A DNA stretch of 17,363 bases from NCBI RefSeq assembly GCF_030409905.1, contig NZ_JAUFQT010000008.1, positions 1-17,363 on the forward strand. The letters are read 5' to 3'. Below are positions 9,450-17,363 of the stretch, in pieces. Each line of letters starts with the position of its first letter. Position 1 is the stretch's first letter. Below the pieces are notes generated by a model that was not told where the DNA came from, did no database searches, and was given only the letters and a program-made list of their open reading frames with translations. This stretch comes from Echinicola jeungdonensis (GTDB lineage: Bacteria; Bacteroidota; Bacteroidia; Cytophagales; Cyclobacteriaceae). Made by a program: the position numbers and the translations under genes.

Positions 9450-12400
9450 TTATTCTACTACTACAATAGCTTTTTTGATGGTTTGTTCTAGGTTTTGGTC
9501 CTGGCTTTTATATTTGACAATGACAGGGTAGGTGCCTATGGGGACCTTTTTGCCATTGACAAATCCATTCCATTCGCAAAATGGGGAATTTTCTGGAACA
9601 TTTCCTCTATACAATGATAAATTAACTCGCCCCATCGGTTATAAATCAAAACACTGATCTCATCCACAAAATCATTGACGTAAACAACAAAGTTTCTTTC
9701 CTCGTCTCCAGGGACAAGACCTGTAGGAATGGTGATCAGGAGCCTACAATCCTCAATTACTTCAAGAAAGTGCATATTCACAGCTGGCCTGATCTGAAAG
9801 AATAAGTTAATTGCCCGGTTCGATAGGAGTGAAGGTGGAGTCAGTGCTGACCAATTCTCCATCAAGCCACCACTCATATTCAGACCAATTTCCCAATGAA
9901 TCCAAGGTTGTAGACACCCCTTCAATGGCACAAATGGTATAACTCTCCTCTAAAACAGGTGGTTCTGAATCCGATCTGAAAACTTCAATTTCATCTGTTC
10001 CTATGATACATTGCAGGTCTGCGGTTTCATTGATTACAAAAAGCCCGGTATGTCCCAGATTCATCTACTGAAATTTCAGTCAAATCGTCAAATTGGGGGA
10101 TCCTTTCTGAATTTCCATTAGTTACCCGGTGCCATTCTATCCTGATTCATCAGATAGTTCAACATCAATATCAGCAGTAATGACAGCAGGGGTGTTGTCA
10201 AAACAAATGCCGGACTCTGCATTCAGGGATACCTGGGCTTGGTGAACAAATGGGACGGTTTCAAAAGTAATTGGAGGTCCCGGGCAGGCAGCCCCAATTT
10301 TGGTTGAACCTCCAGTGATAATTCTTCTTGTTGAGCGGAGGATATTGTCTGACCCCTATTGACTATTGTGCCCTCACTGTTCCTCCACATAAAAATATAA
10401 TCATCAGGATCAAACCCAGGATCAAGTACGGCTCGGTAAACCCTCTTGGAGAGTTACATTGATATTGCGGGCCTGATACTTCATATATTACCTGATCATT
10501 TAAAACCAGGTTCAAATCTCTTATTCTTGGACAATCTTCATTGTTAGGATCTGCTGGTGCTCCCTTTACTGGTAGGTCCCTTCCAACCCTAAGGTGAAAT
10601 TTCCTTCTGAATCTGGACTTAAGGTAGTCCCATTTGGATCCGTGATAGTAAATGTTAAGTCCTCCTCGGATTGAGGCCTGAAAATAAAAGCCTCGCAGGC
10701 GATAGTTTGGGTTGGGATGGAAAAATCCACCCTGTTTTTTCCTTCAATTGTAAAAAGACTGTCATATGATGAAAAGCGCAACCACTGGCATCAGATAACT
10801 CTACTGCATATTCTCCACTGCTTAGGGACACGGATGTATTTCCGGTAAAAGATCCATAAATTGAACACCATCCAATTCACGGGTAATCACATATTCTCCT
10901 CCCTGAGAAGGATCTGCCAATTCTATATCAAGGGAACCATTAAGGGTTCCATCCGGGCCGCAAACTTCTGAGTTAGGGTTACCGTTGGGTCAAAGCTACT
11001 AGGAGGATTGTTGTTTTGAATGCTTACAGTTTTAAAATTGACGCAGCCTCCTAGCCTTGCCTTGACGGTGTAAATTCCAGGATCAAGGTTGCCGGGAGTC
11101 AATGTTTCTCCTTGGGTGACGTTAATAAAATTCATTCCGGTTTCCACTACGATAACAGAATCCGCATCGGATCCATATTGATTTCAAAACTTCCATCCAA
11201 ACTGTTACAACTTGTTGCCGGGGTAATTGCATCAATGGAAAATTCAGGCAGAGGGCTTACCTCCAATTCTGCCCTTTTTTCAACTATACAACCTTCAAGA
11301 ATGGGATCTTCAGTGGTGAATATAATATCATAAATCCCGGACCGGGTAAATTGGAAACATTCAAGTTTAACTCAAAGCCTCTTCCAAGTGAAACAAATGA
11401 GGTGCTGTCCCCTTGAACCTGGTAGGCCCAATCCCCTTCCACTGGGGTGTTGGTGCAAAATTGACAACATTTTCATTGTAACATGATGATTCGGCAGTTT
11501 GGTTCAGGTCAAAATCAAAAGCGGGTCCCACAAATACAGAACTTGAAACAGCACATGTTTCGTAAGTCGCCGGGTCTTCTCCGACAGGGGTTTTATAAGA
11601 AACGGTTACTGTATAAATGCTTGCCTCATCCACTACAATAGTATTGGATGAGCTGTCTCCCAATACTTCACCAGCAGCATTCTCCAATCAAAATTATACA
11701 GATCCTCACTTTCATCATAGCCATCTATAGCTGTTAAGGTTACAGGGTTGCCACTACAAGTAGTAACATCATCAATCAAGGTAAGGACAGGAGGGGGAGG
11801 AATTTCTACTTCTTTTGTTTCATGGTGATAATTAAATCCTACCCGGCACCTTTCCACATCCAAAGTAACAGTATAAACCCCAGCCGAATCAAAGGGGTAT
11901 TCCATGGTTTGGAAATCTTCACCGACACCTCCAAAAGTGTGGATCTCATTCCCATCAGTATCCGTAATGGTCCAAAAATAACTGTCAATATCGGGTTCTC
12001 CACCTCCTTCAAATGTGCCCAGTGCTTCTCCATCTGCCAAACATAATCTATCTGGCCCTTCCAGTCCCGGCTCAGGGATACTGCTTCCAGAGTTTTGAAC
12101 AAAGGAGGGTAAGCCCAGTCCATTGGTGCCACCTGTTTGTGGTCCGTCAGGACGGTAGGTGCTGCTGTTGCAGTCAGTGCCGGCCGGATCTGTCCAACCT
12201 GACTTGCTCCAACAATTGAGGCATATATCTGCCCATCCGGGCCAATTTGGAGGGTCCCAAATTTTGGCCACTGCTTTGGGCTAAGGTCGTGATATTGTCA
12301 GAAATACATTGTTCTATTGCAGCCTGAGTGGAGGCATTTTCAAAGCAGCTTGGACAGGATTGTGTAATGGGGTTGTCAGGGTCAGTGTTATCGGTGGTAG

Positions 12401-15010
12401 TTCCCCCTTCTACAGGGAATTCCTGAATGCCTCCTCCATTGCGGTAAGAGACAAAAATTCTTTGCCGTCATTGGAAAACTCCAGACCATACACTCATCAT
12501 TGGACATCAAATCAATAGAAGCATAAGGGGTCAAAAGACCAGTGTCCTGATCAAAATCAAAAATTTCAACTTTATTTTCTCCTCCATCATTGATGGTAAC
12601 AGCCAATTTGCTTCCATCGGAATGAATTTCATGGTTCCAACTCCAGTGCCAAAATTATGGTCGCTTCCTGCTGAACTGATTACGGGTTGCCCAATTCCCT
12701 CATTGGTAATAGGATAAGCTCTAAAAGAGTTGTTGCCCATTTCATGAAACATCATCCAGGTGGTGTCTCCTGCTGTCAGGGCAGCCGCTTGTTCCGTGCC
12801 GGGGCTGAATAAGAAGTTGTCCCCACTTACCACACTTCCTACCCCACTGGGGTTTTCCCCCTTGATATCTACCAGACTAAATTTTACCTGGTTGCTTCCT
12901 CCACTTGCCGATTCAGTGGTGAACAGGTAATATAGAGATTCTTCCTGTGGGATGGGTACGGCCACCACACTTTGGGAAGAGGAATTGTCACCTCCTATAT
13001 CCTGTCCCCCTTCCATGACATTTCCATTAAGATCCCAAACGGTTTGGCCATCAGTATAAAACAAAACCTGTCCGGTTTGGTCAGAGATGGTGGTAGTCCC
13101 TGCAGGTAGATTCCATCCAAAACCAGGGTCTTCCACTGGGCGGGGGACAATTCCATCCGGGTCGTCAGGGTCGGGGTTGAAATTTAGCCCACCGTTTTGG
13201 CCAAAGTACCAAACCGAATTGGTCTGGTCATCTATCTTTTGATCGGTCTCCGGGTCCCACATTTTGACCCTGGTTTGTGCATAAACATAACAAGAGGATC
13301 CTGGTTCCCTAACCAATGCCCAATATAAGCCCGGCTCACAAACTCATTGGCTCCTTCAGGTATCCATCCTTCATCCTTTTTATTGGACCAGAAATACTCA
13401 TAGTTGGTTTGGCCGCCTCCTTGGCCTCCACCGGTCCCTCCACCTCCAGTTCCCCCACCCTGGCCTTCCTCACCACTGGAGACATCCAGCATTCATTCAG
13501 GTCAACACATGGTTACAGGTAGTTGTATCTGAGGGCATAAAGTTGGCCTGAAGGTTGTTTTCCTGCAAGGTAATGGGGTAGGCTACTGAATCCTTACTAC
13601 CATCTCCAAATTCTACCACCAGTGAAACGTTAATGTTTTGTTCATTGGTGGCCGCTGCGGGTAAAAGAAGATGTTCCTCATTTAAATCTAACTCAAGTTC
13701 CTCACCATCTTGATCTGTTGGGGCCGGATTAATCGTCCACTCATAGGTTTCTACTGGAATATTTGGTGGAATTATATTTGAAGTCAACTGCAGGGGATTA
13801 TTCATGCAAGGGGATTTGGGGACCAGAAAAATCCACCGTTCCACTAATGCCATCCATATCTGGAGCAAAATGGGGAAATATAGATCCACAAAAATCAGTT
13901 CCCTGGAAAGGGTCTTCATCCACCTCTACATTAAGCAGGTCCTCCTCTTCTGGGTTATTGACTGTTCCAACTAAAAAAGCATCACTGTTTTCCTCTTGAT
14001 AGATATAATATAGTTTACCATCCGGTCCAAATTTGAGGTCATAAACATTTTTACGGGATTATTTAACGGGATAGCTTCTGGCGTTCCATCAAAATCCACT
14101 GGCAGGAACTCTTAGTATCTGGTCTCCCTGGCTATAATAAAAATAATCTGTATTTGGGGAAACAACCACTCCTTCAATTGTTTCAGGACCTGCTGATTGC
14201 TGGATTTCGAAGTGGGATCCAAATGAACCCGTGTTGGGTTGATGTTGACAAGAGTGATGTTTATTCCAGGTTCCTCAGGTATGAATAATAAAGTATTGGT
14301 GACTTCCTCGTAATAAATTGCCTTAGGAGTGAAATCCAAGGGAGTGGACCGGGGGGCTCCGAATTGCCCTTCTTGATCAAGGATTTCCCTGGATATCACT
14401 TGCCCATTTCAAAACTGATGAGGAAACTTGGCTGGCCTGGTGCTTTTATTACAATAATAGGGCCTTCGGATGGGCCTATGGTGCCCCCAGGAGAAAACTG
14501 ATCCTGCTGGAGGTTGGTTGGAGGGGGCTCCTCCTTGGTCGTTCATGTCCATGATGGCATATTCCAATTGTCCTCCAGGGGTAATGTAAAAGGTGTAAAA
14601 TAATCTATTCCCCCTTGAGGTTCAAAATCCAATTCAGCGATGGCAACTGTTTGCCTTTCATCTTCCATTCCTCCCAATTCGCCTACCACACCTTGCATAG
14701 GTTCATTTAAATAATTATAAACCAAAGCCCCATCGGTGTAAAATAGTGTTTCACCAGTGATGGGGTCAATAGCTAAGGCTACATTGCCGGTACCCAAAGG
14801 TGAGAACCTGGTAAACTGAGGACGGTAGGATTTTCACCTTTTCCAAATGAAATATAATTATTATCCTGGCTGGTGCCACAGTACCCAAAAACCCATTCGT
14901 TTTCATATATCCCTGTGAATAGCTGTATATTGGGGTAAAAGGTATGAAAAATACCAATATTAGGACAGTAAAAAATGTTTTTTTGTTATGTTGGGACGAT
15001 TCCTTTTCAT
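9450..15010 (-). CDS. Giant T9SS type B (CHU_C) surface adhesin; arm 2 reading of the same gene
   Basis: This is the return read of the gene at 2357-7906, with ATG at 15008-15010 and TAA at 9450-9452. It is the better copy for the second module: about 260 codons run unbroken between 13316 and 12531, covering NSVWYFGQNGGLNFNP, WNLPAGTTTISDQTGQVL, the LFYTDG motif and SDHNFGTGVG. It also keeps GEELELDLNEEH at 13680-13700 where arm 1 shows a stop, and SDAFLVGTVNNPEEE near 13970. Its own breaks include one near 9650 in the CHU_C domain, one near 9560-9600, and several between 10060 and 10560. The consensus of both arms is needed for a usable protein sequence. Confidence 0.88.
13408..13465 (-). 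repeat. Gly-rich linker of adhesin; arm 2
   Basis: This is the counterpart of 3898-3956. It reads in frame here as GQGGGTGGGGTGGGQGGGQT, followed by NYEYFWSNKKDEGW. It is the more reliable copy, because the surrounding frame (MLDVSSGEEGQ upstream) is continuous. Confidence 0.8.
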
Positions 15011-15091
15011 AATTTACTTTTACCAGGATAAAACACCTGTCTTATCATGTCGTTTAATAAACACATGTTACTCAAATAAACGAACAAAAAA
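15011..15091. promoter_or_regulatory. Divergent intergenic region; arm 2
   Basis: This is the counterpart of 2277-2356. The 11-base palindrome recurs as GTTTAATAAAC at 15052-15062. One indel separates the arms at GGATAAAACACC (arm 1 equivalent GGATAAACACC), so spacing-based promoter arguments across that point are unsafe. No further gene or RNA is visible. Confidence 0.45.
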
Positions 15092-16138
15092 TTGTTTAGG
15101 TCTTTTATATATATTGTTTTTTTTTGTTTTGATGTATATTATTTATACAGGTGATGCTTATGCCCAAGATCCACAATATACTCAATATTATGCAGCTCCT
15201 TTATATTTAAATCCCGCGCTTTGCCGGTTCAGATTTGCAAGGTAGAATCGGTGCCAATTACCGAACCCAATGGCCTGGGACTGGATGCCCAATTTAAAAA
15301 CATTCTCTGTTTATTATGATACCTTTTGGAAAGGTATAATAGTGGTGTAGGGGTGATGGTGATGAATGATACTGAAGGGGCAGCAAATTTAAAGTCCTTA
15401 ACCATTCGGGGATTATGCTTATGAACTTAAATGGCCGAGTCCATGTATTTCAGGCCTGGATTTCAAGCCAGCTATATCCGCAGAGATATTGGCTTTTATG
15501 AAAATTTGGTTTTTGCCAATCAAATAGATCCCAATGATCCATTCGCACCGCCTATGCCAGGAGATGGGAACCTGAATGGGTTGGGGATCCGATTGATATG
15601 CTCTCCTTATCATTTGGAGGGCTTTTTTTACTGAAAATTTTTGGCTGGGGGCTTCAGCCCACCATGTTAATCAACCCAACCAGTCTTTTTTGATGGGGAA
15701 AGCAAATTGCCGGTCAAGTTTTCCGGTCATGCAGGTTACGGATTCCCCTGGGCCATGGTGCTATGAAAAGGGATTTTACCCATACTTACAAACAAAGGTA
15801 TATCACCCCAACCCTTAACTATAAACGGCAAGGCCATTTGAGCAACTGGATGTAGGGCTTACCTTTATGCGGAACCCTTGATTGTGGGTTTTTGGTATAG
15901 AGGGCTTCCTTATAAACCAATTAACCAGGAATCTAATCGGGATGCGTTGGTGGTTTTGCTGGGCTTGAGTTTGCCAACCGGAATGGATATTGGTTATAGT
16001 TTTGATTATACGGTTTCCCAATTAGGTATTCAGTCCGGTGGGGCTCATGAAATTAGCATTTCTTTCAGTCTTCCAGATAGGAAGAACCCTGGGGCACCAA
16101 GGTTGAGGGACACTATTCTTCCCTGTCCCAAATTTTAG
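15092..16138 (+). CDS. PorP/SprF family T9SS outer-membrane protein; arm 2 reading of the same gene
   Basis: This is the return read of the gene at 1231-2276. The proposed TTG start is at 15092-15094 and the TAG stop at 16136-16138. The C-terminal part is in frame for longer than in arm 1: from about 15878 it reads WYRGLPYKPINQESN, then ALVVLLGLSLPTGMDIGY, to the FCPKF end. It also carries NLVFANQIDPNDPFAPPMPG across the point where arm 1 breaks. Local errors include a nine-T run in the signal peptide (near 15116-15125), PALCRF for PAFAGS near 15220, and breaks near 15300, 15430, 15590 and 15850. The merged protein is about 346 residues. Confidence 0.9.
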
Positions 16139-16150
16139 TAGATTTGCCGA

Positions 16151-17363
16151 ATGAGCGCAGAAAGTTTAAAATACTTGATGATCGGTTGATTACCCTTGGA
16201 TTTTTGTTTGATAAATTCACTTCCTGGTTAAATGTTCGTCAAAAGGTACCCCAAGTACCTGCTACCCTTCAAAATTTTTGGATCAAGAAAAACTTCAGGA
16301 GGCCAAATCTTATCAAAAAACCAATTATTATTTTGGCCTAATAAGTGGCTCGTTTTCCTTGGTCATCACCTTGGGGATGTAATCTGGGGTGGTTTTGGTT
16401 TGCTGGATCAATGGGTTAGCCAATGGGTAGATCCAATGATCTTACAATCCCTTGTTTTTTGGCTTGCTTTTATTGGTTCTGATTTGCTTTCCATCCCATT
16501 TGATTATTACCATACTTTAAAATTGAAGAAGAGTTGGGTTAATAAAACCACCCGGAAAACTTTTTTGGAGATAAAGTAAAAGGTTATTTGGTTGGGATAT
16601 TAATAGGTGGGGGCTGCTTGCCCTTTTACTTTGGTTGATACAGGAATTGGGGGAAGGTTTCTGGCTTTACTTTTGGGGGTAGCTGCTGTTTTCATGGTTT
16701 TGATCAATATGTTTTACACTTCATGGATCTTGCCTTTGTTCAATAAATAACTCCTCTGGAAGAAGGGGAGCTGAAAAGTAAAATCATGGAATATGCTTCC
16801 TCCGTGGGGTTTCGTTGGAAAATGTTTTTGTAATGGATGGAAGCAAACGGTCCACTAAGGCAAATGCCTTTTTTTCCGGTTTTGGCAAAAAGAAAAAGGT
16901 GGTTCTTTTGATACCCTGGTGGAGCAACACAAACCAGAGGAATTGGTAGCAGTCCTGGCCCATGAAATAGGGCACTTCAAGAAAAAGCACATCATCCAAA
17001 GCTTGGTGATAAGTATCCTGCAATTAGGGGTGATGCTTTTGTTGCTTTCTTTATTCGTCAATAACCCAGAAATCAGCCAAGCTATGGGAGGTGATAGGTG
17101 GGCAGTCCATTTAAACTTGATAGGTTTTGCCTTACTGTTTTCCCCAATAAGTACCGTGTTGGGAATATTTATGAATTTGCTTAGCCGGAAAAACGAATTT
17201 GAAGCGGAGCGATTTGCCAAGGAAACATATGATGGCAAGCCATTGGCCAGTGCATTAAAAACGCTTTCGGTCAAAACACTAAACCAAATCAATCCACATC
17301 CCTTGCACGTTTTTGTCAACTATTCCCACCCTCCTTTGATGGAAAGGTTAGGAAGCTGGAAAA
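16151..17363 (+). CDS. M48 family membrane metalloprotease; arm 2 reading, C-terminal end cut by window edge
   Basis: This is the return read of the gene at 1-1218. The ATG is at 16151-16153, and HEIGH is encoded at 16961-16975. The EFEAE segment holding the third zinc ligand is at 17195-17209, followed by RFAKETYDGKPLASALKT and HVFVNYSHPPLMERLGSW at the edge. Arm 2 has the correct cytosine at ACCACCCGG (near 16549) but has lost a T in the following run. The true sequence there is probably NKTTRKTFFGDKVKGYL, which neither arm gives alone. The N-terminal third is more damaged here (breaks near 16190, 16280, 16340, 16465 and 16530); the catalytic part is cleaner. Confidence 0.88.

Larger units (their letters stand above)
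8681..17363 (-). repeat. Right arm of window-wide inverted repeat (return read of the same locus)
   Basis: This half mirrors the left one. Its errors are independent: for example, it keeps ATTTCCCC at the yaaA start (near 9430) where arm 1 has ATTCCCC (near 7924), while it has nine Ts in the porP signal-peptide region (near 15120) where arm 1 has six. Taking the better arm at each position restores nearly continuous frames for every gene. No adapter-like or foreign sequence lies at the junction. Confidence 0.97.

Noticed and set aside
1..17363. Two genomic copies of a four-gene cluster (segmental inverted duplication)
   Set aside because: The arms differ by frame-breaking homopolymer indels and not by substitution divergence, there is no spacer, and both ends coincide. 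One molecule read twice explains all of this.
1..17363. Novel defence system, mobile element, phage or RNA gene
   Set aside because: I searched both strands for transposase, integrase, reverse transcriptase, nuclease, toxin-antitoxin, tRNA and rRNA signatures by eye and found none. All sequence is accounted for by the four genes and short gaps.

Overview
The window is one locus of about 8.68 kb read twice, forward and then back as its reverse complement. The fold axis lies between bases 8680 and 8681. Bases 1-8680 and 8681-17363 are a near-perfect inverted repeat with essentially no unique spacer, and both outer ends fall at the same genomic position. The two arms differ by many scattered one-base indels, mostly in homopolymers. 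In place after place one arm keeps a reading frame that the other breaks. This is the pattern of an uncorrected single-molecule long read (or a contig built from one) that turned around at a hairpin end. The most economical reading is a fold-back artefact, not a real 17 kb palindrome. The frameshifts should not be read as pseudogenes.

The underlying locus looks like a member of the Bacteroidota (Cytophagia or Saprospiria-like). The reasons are a PorP/SprF-type outer-membrane protein, a giant secreted protein ending in a gliding-motility (CHU_C, T9SS type B) sorting domain, and moderately AT-leaning DNA.

Layout in arm 1: an M48 (CAAX prenyl protease/Ste24-like) membrane metalloprotease on the minus strand, cut by the window edge (1-1218); a porP/sprF-like gene on the minus strand (1231-2276); an 80-bp divergent intergenic region (2277-2356); a T9SS-secreted multidomain surface protein of about 1850 residues on the plus strand (2357-7906); yaaA on the plus strand (7911-8660), starting 4 nt after the adhesin stop; then the fold point, inside a stem-loop that may be the yaaA terminator. 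Arm 2 repeats this in reverse: yaaA minus (8700-9445), adhesin minus (9450-15010), porP plus (15092-16138), M48 plus (16151-17363). The arms are sister reads of single genes, so the gene count is four, not eight.

Functionally, the surface protein and the PorP/SprF protein probably form a type IX secretion/attachment pair: a type B cargo and its outer-membrane anchor partner. Here they are divergent, whereas sprB-sprF in Flavobacterium johnsoniae is co-directional. M48 follows porP by 12 nt and yaaA follows the adhesin by 4 nt, so the locus reads as two short divergent transcription units. I see no RNA genes, CRISPR arrays, insertion sequences, phage genes or defence systems. The only new biology I can offer is modest: the architecture of the adhesin, its gene order, and the nature of the fold point.
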